From Actinokineospora fastidiosa (GTDB lineage: Bacteria > Actinomycetota > Actinomycetes > Mycobacteriales > Pseudonocardiaceae), in contig NZ_BMRB01000002.1 in assembly GCF_014648415.1 (NCBI RefSeq), forward strand, positions 579,260-643,259: 64,000 nucleotides of DNA, written 5' to 3'. Both the position numbers and the translations under genes were made by a program. Below, piece after piece: positions 26,639 through 34,925 of the stretch (within the stretch, counting starts at the first letter, position 1; every line of letters begins with the position of its first letter). The notes under the pieces are model-generated. The model did no database searches. It was not told the origin of the DNA and worked only from the letters and a program-made list of their open reading frames with translations.

Positions 26639-26950
26639 CCCCGGGAGTGTCATCCGGCCAGCCCGGCGAGCAGGTAGCCCAGTCCGGGGAGCGCAGGTGG
26701 CCGGAGGCGGTGAGGGTCGGATAGGCCTCGGCCTGTCCGCGGGTGTCCACCCCCGGCAGGTCGGCCGAGGGCAGCGGCACCTCGGCGACGATCGCGGCCA
26801 CGGCCAGGTCCAGCACCTCGTCCCTGGTCCTGACATGCCAGCAGAGGGTGTGGCCCCGCGAGGGCCAGGCGCTCGGCGAGCCCGCGCGTCGTCAGCCTCG
26901 CCTCGCCCGCGTGCAGAAGCTCGGCCCCCCGCCTCGACGATTCGGTCGAG
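26639..26950 (-). pseudogene. Degenerate TetR-family regulator
   Basis: TetR features occur in different frames: LDRIVEAG, then after a shift in a G6 run ELLHAGEARLTTRGLAERL, then after a second shift TLCWHVRTRDEVLDLAVAAIVAEVPLP, which is the HTH and start of the ligand domain of a TetR/AcrR protein. The C-terminal ~120 residues are missing. At least two frameshifts and a truncation make this a decayed gene. It lies between the acidic lipoprotein and the acetate symporter. Confidence 0.65.
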
Positions 26951-26956
26951 GGTTGG

Positions 26957-28534
26957 CTACCGCAGGCCTGAGCCGATGCCGGTCAGGGAGCGGACCTCCA
27001 TCTCGGCCTGCTTGCGCTCGTCGGCGGGTTGTCTGCTCAGGATCGTGCCCAGGAAACCGAACAGGAAGGACAGCGGGATGGACACCAGGCCTGGGTTGCT
27101 GAGCGGGAACCAGTGGAAGTCGACGGTGGGGATGATCGAATCCGGGGTGCCGGAGACGGCCGGGGAGAAGGCGATCAGGACGAGCGAGGAGATCAGGCCG
27201 CCGTACATCGCCCACAATGTGCCGCGGGTGTTGAACCGCTTCCAAAACAGTGAATAGAGGATGGTAGACAAATTGGCCGACGCGGCGATGGCGAAGGCCA
27301 GCGCGACCAGGAACGCGACGTTCTGGCCGTTGGCGGCGATGCCGCCGATGATCGACAGCACGCCGATGACAACTGCCGTGATCCGGGCGACCCGGACCTC
27401 CGAGCGGGTGTCGGCTTTACCGCGCTTGATCACGTTGGCGTACACGTCGTGGGCGAAGGACGCGGACGCGGTGATGGTCAGGCCCGCGACCACGGCCAGG
27501 ATGGTGGCGAAGGCGACCGCGGCGACGATGCCCAGCAGGACGGTGCCGCCGACCCGGAACGCCAGCAGCGGGGCCGCGGAGTTCTCCCCGCCGGGGGCGT
27601 TGGCGATCGCCTCCGGGCCGACCAGCGCCATCGCGCCGAAGCCGATGACCAGGGTGCACAGGTAGAACGTCGCCATCAGCCAGATCGCCCAGCTCACCGA
27701 GCGGCGGGCCTCGCGGGCGTTGGGCACGGTGTAGAAGCGCATGAGCACGTGCGGCAGGCTCGCGGTGCCGAGCACGAGCGCCAGCGCCAGGGAGATGAAG
27801 TCGAGTTTGGTCGTGTCGGTCGCGCCGTACTTGGCGCCCGGGCTGAGCACCGCTTCGCCGAGCGGGCTGCGCTCGGCGGCGCCGCGCAGGATCGCCGAGA
27901 GGTTGAAGCCGAACTTGCCCAGCAGGAACACCGTGATCATGGTGACGCAGAGGATCAGCAGCACGGCCTTGATGATCTGCACCCACGTGGTGCCCTTCAT
28001 GCCGCCGACGAGCACGTAGAACAGCATGATCAGACCGACGATCGCGATGACCGCCGCCTGCGCTGTCCGGTCGTGCACGTCCAGCAGCAGCGCGATCAGC
28101 CCGCCCGCGCCCGCCATCTGCGCGATCATGTAGAACAGCGAGATCACCAGGGTCGCGTTGGCCGCCGCGGCGCGCACCGGGCGCTGGCGCATCCGGAAGG
28201 CGAGGACGTCGCCGAGGGTGTAGCGGCCGGTGTTGCGCAGCCGCTCGGCGATGAGCATCAGGCCCATGAGCCAGGCGACGACCCAGCCGATGGAGTACAG
28301 GAACCCGTCGTAGCCGGTGACGGCGATCGCGCCGGAGATGCCCAGGAACGACGCGGCGGACAGGAAGTCGCCCGCGAGCGCCATGCCGTTCTGGCCGCCG
28401 GTGAAGCTGCTGCCCGCGGCGTAGTAGTCCGACTGCGTCACGTTGCGGCTGCTCGCCCGGTAGACGATGTAGAGGGTGATCAGCACGAAGACGGCGAAGA
28501 CGCTGATGTTCAGCGCCTGGTTGGTGGGGTTCAC
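26957..28534 (-). CDS. actP: Cation/acetate symporter (SSS family), ActP-like
   Basis: 525 residues, about 13 TM helices. ActP-like signatures are YYAAGSSFTGGQNGMALAGDFLSAASFLGISG (sodium site region), LYSIGWVVAWL, LGDVLAFRM and LPHVLMRFYTVPNAREARRSV. Imports acetate or other short carboxylates with Na+. The GTG start overlaps the DUF485 stop (GTGA), the standard pairing of these genes (yjcH-actP arrangement). Probably an operon driven from upstream of the DUF485 gene. Confidence 0.9.
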   Translation of the reverse strand: MNPTNQALNISVFAVFVLITLYIVYRASSRNVTQSDYYAAGSSFTGGQNGMALAGDFLSAASFLGISGAIAVTGYDGFLYSIGWVVAWLMGLMLIAERLRNTGRYTLGDVLAFRMRQRPVRAAAANATLVISLFYMIAQMAGAGGLIALLLDVHDRTAQAAVIAIVGLIMLFYVLVGGMKGTTWVQIIKAVLLILCVTMITVFLLGKFGFNLSAILRGAAERSPLGEAVLSPGAKYGATDTTKLDFISLALALVLGTASLPHVLMRFYTVPNAREARRSVSWAIWLMATFYLCTLVIGFGAMALVGPEAIANAPGGENSAAPLLAFRVGGTVLLGIVAAVAFATILAVVAGLTITASASFAHDVYANVIKRGKADTRSEVRVARITAVVIGVLSIIGGIAANGQNVAFLVALAFAIAASANLSTILYSLFWKRFNTRGTLWAMYGGLISSLVLIAFSPAVSGTPDSIIPTVDFHWFPLSNPGLVSIPLSFLFGFLGTILSRQPADERKQAEMEVRSLTGIGSGLR

Positions 28535-28920
28535 CGCTGGTCCACCAGCGCGCGCACCGCGTCGACCTCGGGATCGACACGGCGCTTGGCGTAGCGGCCG
28601 TACAGCAGCGTGATGACCACTGTGGACACGAACTGGAGCATCCCGAACAGCAGGCCGACGTTGACCGCGCCGAACACCGGCTGGCTCATGAAGCCCGGGG
28701 CGTAGGCCGACAGCAGCACGTAGGTGAGGTACCAGACGAGGAACAGGACCGTGGCGGGCAGCGCGAACCGCACCGCGCGCCTGCGCAGCCGCTGGAAGTC
28801 CGGGCTCGCCTGCAGGGCAACGAAGTCGATCTCGCCGTCGGCGTCGAGGTAGTCCCGCCTCGGTTCCGGCTCGAAGGTGGCGAAACCCGGGCGCGGGCGC
28901 GCGGACAGCGACTTCGTCAT
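28531..28920 (-). CDS. DUF485 membrane protein, symporter partner
   Basis: 129 residues with a soluble N-terminus and two TM helices (FALPATVLFLVWYLTYVLLSAYAP; VFGAVNVGLLFGMLQFVSTVVITLLYG) followed by YAKRRVDPEVDAVRA, the DUF485/YjcH pattern. Nearly always precedes ActP-type symporters; its exact role is unknown. The ATG at 28920 has GGGAGGG 5 nt upstream. Confidence 0.88.
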   Translation of the reverse strand: MTKSLSARPRPGFATFEPEPRRDYLDADGEIDFVALQASPDFQRLRRRAVRFALPATVLFLVWYLTYVLLSAYAPGFMSQPVFGAVNVGLLFGMLQFVSTVVITLLYGRYAKRRVDPEVDAVRALVDQR

Positions 28921-29050
28921 CGGGGCCCTCCCACGAAACAATTCCGCACCGGCCGTGCCGTACGGAGCGATCAGCCTAACGAGCGGGCGCGCCCAGTCAA
29001 GGAACGAGTTGCGGGTATGTTCGGAAAAGAAATTACGTCCGTTCACCTCG

Positions 29051-29079
29051 TTGTCGCCGAACGATCTCTGACTTACGAT
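29051..29079 (+). promoter_or_regulatory. Probable promoter of the conservon operon
   Basis: TTGTCG (29051-29056), 17-nt spacer, TACGAT (29074-29079), in the 251-nt gap between the divergent DUF485 and histidine kinase genes. Predicted leader about 85 nt. Confidence 0.5.
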
Positions 29080-29171
29080 GCCGGTCCGACTGGTTTGGGC
29101 CGCGCATCCCGGGAGGTAGGCGAGAGAGTGGCACGCGCAACGCCATCCCGGACCGGTGGGCCGCGGACAGG

Positions 29172-32000
29172 ATGATCGTGGCACCTACCGGTATAGATCA
29201 ACAACCGCGCCCCCGCCAGACCGGGTCCTCGCTGGCCGCGGTGCTCGACTGGCGCAACTGGAAGCTCCCGGTGAAGCTCGCCGCGGTGCTCGTGGTGCCG
29301 ATCCTGGTCGCCTTGGCCGCCGGTGTGCTGCAGATCCAGAGTTACGTCTCGCGCTCGGCCAATTACGCGCAGATGCGCGAGCTGGTCGCCGTGCGCGACG
29401 CGCTGGTTCCGCTGATCGACAGCATCCAGCTGGAACGCACGATGGTCGCGCGCGGCGTGCTCGAACCCGGCGTCTACCAGGAGCAGGGCCGCACGACCGA
29501 GTTCATGCGCGTGCACCTGGTCACCCTGCGCGCGGAGACCGCGGGCTTCGGCGAGGTGTCGGCGACCCGCTTCGACGAGGCGGTCCAGCACCTCGCCCCG
29601 CTGGCCGACGTGCGGGCGCGGGTGCCCAAGGACGGCTCGACCTCGCTCATGGCGTACACGATCGCGGTCAAGGCGCTGCTCGACTTCGACCAGGCGCTGG
29701 TGAGCCAGTTCGGCGACCCGCTGCTGTCCGGAACGGCGACCGCGCTGCACCACATCGAGGTCGCCCGCGAGCAGGTAGCGCTGCAGCAGGCCGTGGTGCT
29801 GACCGGGCTCGCGCGCGGCGACCTGGCCAGCGCCGACCAGCGCGCGCTCGCCGAGTCCGTGCTGCGCATGACCGACCGGCTCAGCGACTTCCAGGCGGTC
29901 GCCACACCGCAGCAGCGTCGCGAGTTCACGGTGCGGATGGAGTCGACCGACGTCGCGCTGCGCGACCGGCTGGTGCAGACCGCAGTGAACACCAGCGGTG
30001 GGTTGCGCATCGAGCCCACCGAGTGGAACCGCAGCTCCGAGGCCACCGCGGCCCGGCTGGCCGAGGTCGGCGCCGGACTGGCCGGTGAGCTGCGCGGCGC
30101 CGCCGACCGGCTGCAGGACCAGACCAGCGACCGCGCGGGCCTGGCGTCGGTCATCCTGCTCGGGATGATCGTCGCCGCGGGCGCCATCGGCTGGATCGTC
30201 GGCAGGCAGCTGCTGCGGTCGCTGACCGCGCTGCGGCGCGCGGCGCTGGAGGTGGCCGACCACCGGCTGCCCGCCGTCGTCGCGGGCATCCGGGCCAACA
30301 CCGAGCCGGACACCGCGATCGAGCCGGTCCCGGTGCACACCACCGAGGAGCTGGGGCAGCTCGCGCGCGCGTTCGACGCCGTGCACCGGCAGGCCGTGCT
30401 CTCGGCGACCGAGCAGGCCGAGCTGCGCTCGGACATGCGCAACATCTTCGTCAACCTGTCCCGCCGCAGCCAGGGCCTGGTCGAGCGCCAGCTCAAGCTG
30501 ATGGAGGAACTGGAGCGCAAGGAGGAGGACCCCGACCAGCTGGCCAACCTGTTCAAGCTCGACCACCTCGCCACGCGCATGCGGCGCAACAACGAGAACC
30601 TGATGGTGCTCTCCGGCACCGAGGTCTCGCGCCGGTTCACCAAGCCGGTGCCGCTGGTCAGCGTGCTGCGCGCGGCCGTGTCGGAGATCGAGCAGTACCA
30701 GCGCGTGGTGGTGCACCCCGCCCCGCCGGTCGAGGTCGTCGGGTACGCCGCGGGCGACCTCGTGCACCTGGTGGCCGAGCTGCTGGACAACGCCACCGCG
30801 TTCTCCCCGCCGCGCTCGCAGGTCGTGGTCGGCGCCCGCGCCCGGGGCGACGGCGACGTGCTGGTGGAGATCACCGACGAGGGCATCGGCATGGCCGAGG
30901 CGGAACTGATCGCGGTGAACCGGCGGCTGGCCGAGGACGCCCCGGCCGAACTGCCGGTGTCGCGGCAGCTGGGCCTGTTCGTGGTGGCCAGGCTGGCGGC
31001 GCGCCAGGGCGTGCGGGTGCGCCTGCGCCCGGTCGGCGACGGCAAGGACGGCCTCCGCGCCGTCGTGCTCGTCCCGGCCGAGCTGGTCCGGGCGCAGACG
31101 GTGACCCCGGTCCCCGCGACCACGGCGCCCGGCGCCAACGGACGCGTCCTGCCGCGCGGCTCCGCCACCGCCCTGATGCCACGCGTGCCCGACACCAGTC
31201 CGGCTGCGAGCGGTCCCATCCCGACCGCCCACGGCCTCGACAACCCGCCACCACGCCTGCCCGGCCCCGTTCCGGCCACGAGCGGATCCGGCCTCATCCA
31301 CGCCACGAACGGCTCCGACCCGCTGCCACGCAGGCCCACCACCCCAGCAGGGAACGGGCTCGACCCGGCACAGCACCAGCCCGGCACCGCGAACGCCTCC
31401 GACCCCATCCACGCCACGAACGGCTCCGACCCGCTGCCACGCAGGCACACCACCCCAGCAGGGGACGGGCTCGACCCGGCACAGCGCCTGCCCGGCACCG
31501 CCACCGCGGACGGGTTCGACCCCATTCACGCCGTGAACGGCTGCGAGCCGCTGCCACGCAGGCCCACTACCACGGCGGCGAACGGGCTCGACGCGGCACG
31601 GCGCCAGCCCGGCGCCGCCACCACGGACGGGTTCGGCCCGATTCGCGTCGTGGACGGGGCCGAGCCGCTGCCGCGCAGGTCCGTCGCCTCGGCGGGGAAC
31701 GGGGCGGACCCCGCCAACCCGGTGTCGCAGGGGGCTGGCCTCGCCCAACCCAACGGGGCGGTGCCGCGCGTGCCCATCGGGTCCCCGTCCTCGGCGGACG
31801 GGGCTGGGCAGGGTGACTCGAGCTGGTTCAGCGGGGAGTTGCCGAAGCGGCCCGTTCGCTCCCCCGGTTTCGGGGCGCCGCCGCCGGTGTCGGCTCCCCG
31901 GCGGCGCGACCCGGAGCGCGTCCGCGGTTTCCTGGCCAACTACCAGTCCGGGGTGCGTCGCGGCGTGCCCAACGCCAACCAGCGGAATGAGCAGTCATGA
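29172..32000 (+). CDS. Conservon-type histidine kinase with nitrate/nitrite-sensing (NIT) domain
   Basis: 942 residues. First TM at about 35-52 (VKLAAVLVVPILVALAAGVLQI), extracytoplasmic helical NIT-like sensor to about 315, second TM (ASVILLGMIVAAGAIGWIVG), HAMP-like linker, a helical region with LSRRSQGLVERQLKLMEELE, then the ATPase domain (ELLDNATAFSPPRSQVVV, ITDEGIGM). No classic phosphoacceptor H-box is apparent, as in CvnA proteins. Residues beyond about 650 are disordered, Pro/Gly-rich and hold four tandem repeats. ATG at 29172 follows GGACAGG. Overlaps the roadblock gene by 4 nt, as in conservons. Confidence 0.88.
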   Translation: MIVAPTGIDQQPRPRQTGSSLAAVLDWRNWKLPVKLAAVLVVPILVALAAGVLQIQSYVSRSANYAQMRELVAVRDALVPLIDSIQLERTMVARGVLEPGVYQEQGRTTEFMRVHLVTLRAETAGFGEVSATRFDEAVQHLAPLADVRARVPKDGSTSLMAYTIAVKALLDFDQALVSQFGDPLLSGTATALHHIEVAREQVALQQAVVLTGLARGDLASADQRALAESVLRMTDRLSDFQAVATPQQRREFTVRMESTDVALRDRLVQTAVNTSGGLRIEPTEWNRSSEATAARLAEVGAGLAGELRGAADRLQDQTSDRAGLASVILLGMIVAAGAIGWIVGRQLLRSLTALRRAALEVADHRLPAVVAGIRANTEPDTAIEPVPVHTTEELGQLARAFDAVHRQAVLSATEQAELRSDMRNIFVNLSRRSQGLVERQLKLMEELERKEEDPDQLANLFKLDHLATRMRRNNENLMVLSGTEVSRRFTKPVPLVSVLRAAVSEIEQYQRVVVHPAPPVEVVGYAAGDLVHLVAELLDNATAFSPPRSQVVVGARARGDGDVLVEITDEGIGMAEAELIAVNRRLAEDAPAELPVSRQLGLFVVARLAARQGVRVRLRPVGDGKDGLRAVVLVPAELVRAQTVTPVPATTAPGANGRVLPRGSATALMPRVPDTSPAASGPIPTAHGLDNPPPRLPGPVPATSGSGLIHATNGSDPLPRRPTTPAGNGLDPAQHQPGTANASDPIHATNGSDPLPRRHTTPAGDGLDPAQRLPGTATADGFDPIHAVNGCEPLPRRPTTTAANGLDAARRQPGAATTDGFGPIRVVDGAEPLPRRSVASAGNGADPANPVSQGAGLAQPNGAVPRVPIGSPSSADGAGQGDSSWFSGELPKRPVRSPGFGAPPPVSAPRRRDPERVRGFLANYQSGVRRGVPNANQRNEQS
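31296..31757 (+). repeat. Four in-frame tandem repeats in the kinase C-terminal tail
   Basis: Units start at about 31296, 31407, 31524 and 31641, with periods of 111, 117 and 117 nt (37, 39, 39 codons). Each encodes an (H/R)-x-x-(N/D)-G-x-(D/E)-PLPRR core followed by a Pro/Ala/Gly linker. All spacings are multiples of three, so copy number can change without breaking the frame. Confidence 0.8.
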
Positions 32001-32440
32001 GCACAACGCCGTCGCGGCAGGTGAACCAGTTCGGGTGGTTGGTCGGCAACTTCACCGAGCGGGTGCCCGGGGTCGCCCACGCCATCGTGATCTCCGTCGA
32101 CGGGTTGCTGCTCACCACATCGGCGCGGCTGCCCAGGGACCGCGCCGACCAGTTGGCCGCGATCGCCGCGGGCGTCACCAGCCTGACCGAGGGCGCGTCC
32201 CGCTGCTTCGGCGGCGACCGCGTGCTGCGCACGATCATCGAGATGGACGGCGGCATCCTGCTGCTGATGTCCATCAGGGACGGTTCGTGCCTCGCGGTGC
32301 TGGCCGCGCCGAACTGCGATGTCGGCCAGGTCGCCTACGAGATGAACGTGCTGGTCGACCAGGTCGGCCAGATGCTCACCCCGGAACTGCGCGCCGAGCT
32401 GCGCGGCTCCCGGCACGCCGCGGCAGCGCACTCGGGCTGA
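31997..32440 (+). CDS. Roadblock/LC7 (MglB/CvnB-like) protein
   Basis: 147 residues of the roadblock fold: LGWLVGNFTERVPGVAHAIVISVDGLLLTTSARL-type opening (here FGWLVGNF), then RADQLAAIAAGVTSLTEGASRCFGG and VLVDQVGQMLTPELRAELR. In conservons these act as GTPase-activating partners of a small Ras-like GTPase and bind the kinase. ATGA overlap with the kinase. No GTPase gene follows here, so its partner must be elsewhere. Confidence 0.9.
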   Translation: MSTTPSRQVNQFGWLVGNFTERVPGVAHAIVISVDGLLLTTSARLPRDRADQLAAIAAGVTSLTEGASRCFGGDRVLRTIIEMDGGILLLMSIRDGSCLAVLAAPNCDVGQVAYEMNVLVDQVGQMLTPELRAELRGSRHAAAAHSG

Positions 32441-32443
32441 GCC

Positions 32444-32947
32444 ATGGGCCCAGACGAGAACGGGGGTGCCGAGGAGCGCGATTTCGCCGACCTGCTCAAC
32501 GGGTTCACGTTGGACAAGCGCCGCCGCCGCGGCGGGCGCCACGCGCGGGAGCCGGAGCCCGCGCCGCGCGCCCCCGAGCCGCCCGCGCCCCGGCCCGAGC
32601 CGGTGGAGGACGGCGCCGAGATCGTCCGCGCCTACGCGTGGACGGCGGGGCGCACGCGGCCGGAGGCGCACCTGGAGGTCGAGACCCTGGTGTCGAGCAC
32701 GGACGTCCCGCCCCGGCTGCTCGCCCAGCTCCCGGCCGAGCATCACACGATCGTGGAGCTGTGCCGCGCCACCCGCTCCGTCGCGGAGGTGGCCGCGCTG
32801 CTGGCGCTGCCGCTGGGCGTGGTGAAGGTGCTGCTCGGCGACCTGGCCGGACGCGGGCTGATCGCCGTGCACCGCACGGGTCACGCGGGCGCGGCCCCGG
32901 ACCTCGGCCTGATGGAGCGCGTCCTGAGCGGGCTGCGCAGGCTCTGA
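32444..32947 (+). CDS. DUF742 (CvnC-like) protein
   Basis: 167 residues. A basic/proline-rich N-terminus (KRRRRGGRHAREPEPAPRAP) precedes the DUF742 domain: VRAYAWTAGRTRPEAHLEVETLV, AEHHTIVELCRATRSVAEVAALLALPLGVVKVLLGDLAGRGLIAVHR, which reads as a winged-helix-like module. Third gene of the conservon, 3 nt after the roadblock stop. A strong terminator begins 5 nt after its stop, so the operon ends here without CvnD or CvnE. Confidence 0.88.
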   Translation: MGPDENGGAEERDFADLLNGFTLDKRRRRGGRHAREPEPAPRAPEPPAPRPEPVEDGAEIVRAYAWTAGRTRPEAHLEVETLVSSTDVPPRLLAQLPAEHHTIVELCRATRSVAEVAALLALPLGVVKVLLGDLAGRGLIAVHRTGHAGAAPDLGLMERVLSGLRRL

Positions 32948-32951
32948 TCGG

Positions 32952-32984
32952 TCCCCCGGCCGCACGGTCCCTGCGGCCGGGGGA
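32952..32984 (+). terminator. Strong stem-loop terminator after the DUF742 gene
   Basis: Stem of 13 bp (CCCCCGGCCGCA at 32953-32964 with 32972-32983, plus a flanking T-A pair), 7-nt loop. It closes the incomplete conservon. Confidence 0.85.
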
Positions 32985-33049
32985 TCTCCTCCGGTCACGA
33001 CCCGGTTGCGAACCGGGTCGGCGGACGGCGGGCGGGGTACCGCTCGGAC

Positions 33050-33601
33050 ATGAGAGTCCTGCCGATCGCCGCGCCCGTCCTGATCCTGCTGGCCGCCTGC
33101 GGCGGCGAGGTCAGGGAGAACGACGACCTGGGAACCCTCGGAGACCACGGCCGCGCGGGCCCGGTCGAGGTGCTGAACGTGCACGTCGAGCCGCCTGCCG
33201 ACGACCGCTACGTCCCGGGCGACGACGTCGTGGTCCGCTTCACCATGGTCAACGGCGGTGACCGACCCGACGAGCTGACCGCCGTGAACGTCCCCGGCGC
33301 GGACAAGGCCACCGTGCACTGGGACGCGGAGTGCGACGGGACCGCGGAGGCCGTGCGGACCGTTCCGCTGCCGCCCGGGACCACCGGCGTCGACGTGGGC
33401 CCGCCGGACGAGCGCAGGCACCAGCCGTACTACCTGACCGTGACCGGGCTCGACGACCTGACCGTGGCGGGCACGACGCTGCCGATGTCGTTCACCTTCG
33501 CCCAGGCGGGCACCGTCGAGGTGGACGCCATGGTCGCCATCGACCGCCCGCGCCCGACCGACTACGAGTACGCCTGCTCGGTCGAGCCCTCGGTGGGCTA
33601 G
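33050..33601 (+). CDS. Lipoprotein, LpqE/PCuAC-like
   Basis: 183 residues with a lipoprotein signal (VLPIAAPVLILLAAC, lipobox LAAC). The mature part is one beta-sandwich (VEVLNVHVEPPADDRYVPGDDVVVRFTMVNGGDRPDELTAV ... PYYLTVTGLDDLTVAGTTLPMSFTFAQAGTVEVDAMV), similar in layout to mycobacterial LpqE and the copper chaperone PCuAC. The typical H-M...HxM copper set is not complete, so metal binding is uncertain. ATG at 33050. Its stop overlaps the convergent small membrane gene. Confidence 0.6.
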   Translation: MRVLPIAAPVLILLAACGGEVRENDDLGTLGDHGRAGPVEVLNVHVEPPADDRYVPGDDVVVRFTMVNGGDRPDELTAVNVPGADKATVHWDAECDGTAEAVRTVPLPPGTTGVDVGPPDERRHQPYYLTVTGLDDLTVAGTTLPMSFTFAQAGTVEVDAMVAIDRPRPTDYEYACSVEPSVG

Positions 33602-33921
33602 CGGTTCAGCGCGAGCAGGACGCTGACGCCCACGACGGCGAGGAAGCAGGGCAGGGTCACCAGCAGCACCAGCCCGAATCGCGGCCGCCTGCGGAGGAGG
33701 AGCAGCCACGCCAGCGCGGCGGTGAACAACGGCGGGACCACCAGGATGCCGACGATCGCGCCCCACGCGTCCGTGAGCACGGGCGGGCCGGATACGGCGA
33801 ACAGCACCACGACCGTCAGGGCCGTCCAGACCATGGCCGCCCCGAAGCACCTCTCGAACAGCGTGGGCTGCGGTGTCCGCCGCGCGGGCTCCGCATCGAT
33901 GCCGCGCTCGACGATATCCAT
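33598..33921 (-). CDS. Small three-TM membrane protein, unknown function
   Basis: 107 residues: a soluble N-terminus, then hydrophobic segments FGAAMVWTALTVVVLFAVSG, AWGAIVGILVVPPLFTAALAWLLLL and FGLVLLVTLPCFLAVVGVSVLLAL. GGAGGGACGGA precedes the ATG at 33921. No family recognised. Confidence 0.6.
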   Translation of the reverse strand: MDIVERGIDAEPARRTPQPTLFERCFGAAMVWTALTVVVLFAVSGPPVLTDAWGAIVGILVVPPLFTAALAWLLLLRRRPRFGLVLLVTLPCFLAVVGVSVLLALNR

Positions 33922-33964
33922 TCCGTCCCTCCGATCGCGCAGCCGGATGCTACGCGACCAGCGG

Positions 33965-34909
33965 TTACGCCCGGCCCAGGGCGGGACGGCCGCCCAGGTG
34001 GCCGACGGTCGAGCCCGCGGCGGCCGCTGCGGCGCGGGCGGCGGCCTCGGGGGACTCGCCCCGGGTCAGCGCGACGGTGAGGGCCGCGATCAGCGAGTCG
34101 CCCGCGCCCGTCGTGTCGACCGTGGGGTCGGCGGTGTACGGGATGAACACGTGGCCGTCGGGCCAGGCGAAGAGGTCGCCTTCGGCCTCCACGGCCAGCG
34201 CGACCATCGACGGGCCCTCGGCCAGCACGGACCGGGCGGCGCGGACGGCGGTGTCGACGGAGTCCATCCGGCTGCCGGTCAGCAGCGCGGCCTCCTTGGC
34301 GTCGGCGCGCACGACGTCGGCCGTGGCCAGCAGGTCCGCGCGCTGGTCCGCGGGCGGGGCGCCGTCGAGGACGACCCGGCGACCGGCGTCGCGGGCGATC
34401 GTGGCCGCGGCGAGCGCGGCGGGCTGCTGGAGCTGGACGATGACCGACGACGCGGCGACCAGGGTGCCCCGCGCGCCCTCGACCTCGGCCTCGGTCAGCT
34501 CCGTCCCGGCGAAGTCCTCCAGGTACCGCCACGCGCCGCCGCGCTCGACGACGTTGACGATCAGCGCGGTCCGCCCCTCCGGCCGGTGCACGACGCACAC
34601 GACGTCGATGTGGTCGGCGCGGGCCTGGGCGAGCAGGGCGGTCCCCACCTCGTCGTCGCCGACGACGCCGAGCAGCGCGACCGACGCGCCGAGCTGGGCG
34701 CAGGCCACTGCCTGGTTGGCGCCCTTGCCGCCGAGCAGTTCCCGGCGCTCGCGGACGTCGGCTGCCGCGCGGGCGCCCGGCAGCTCGTCGACGAGCAGGA
34801 CGATGTCGCGGGCGATCTGGCCGACGACCACGATGTCGAGCTCGCCGCCGAACCCGGCCAGGTAGCGCTCACGGCAGATCCGGGCCTGTCGTCGTGCGGT
34901 CGCGGTCAT
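33965..34909 (-). CDS. rbsK: PfkB-family carbohydrate kinase (ribokinase-like)
   Basis: 314 residues. Ribokinase signatures: an N-terminal sugar-binding segment (IVVVGQIARDIVLLVDELP, LGGKGANQAVACAQLGA) and the C-terminal catalytic DTTGAGDSLIAALTVAL with Asp as base. Phosphorylates ribose or a related sugar with ATP. A 20-residue N-terminal extension (ATARRQARICRERYLAGFGG) before the usual start is unusual. ATG at 34909 with GGGTGGGG upstream. The symbol is by similarity; the substrate is not proven. Confidence 0.75.
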   Translation of the reverse strand: MTATARRQARICRERYLAGFGGELDIVVVGQIARDIVLLVDELPGARAAADVRERRELLGGKGANQAVACAQLGASVALLGVVGDDEVGTALLAQARADHIDVVCVVHRPEGRTALIVNVVERGGAWRYLEDFAGTELTEAEVEGARGTLVAASSVIVQLQQPAALAAATIARDAGRRVVLDGAPPADQRADLLATADVVRADAKEAALLTGSRMDSVDTAVRAARSVLAEGPSMVALAVEAEGDLFAWPDGHVFIPYTADPTVDTTGAGDSLIAALTVALTRGESPEAAARAAAAAAGSTVGHLGGRPALGRA

Positions 34910-34925
34910 GGTCCCCACCCCGCTC

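Noticed and set aside
26523..26836. Two overlapping small minus-strand frames as genes
   Set aside because: Each covers only part of the TetR remnant, in different frames; better explained as one decayed gene.
29073..31748. An 891-codon open frame antisense to the conservon kinase
   Set aside because: High GC keeps the antisense frame free of stops. It reads as Arg/Gly/His-rich low complexity with no domain, and the sense strand encodes a clear kinase.
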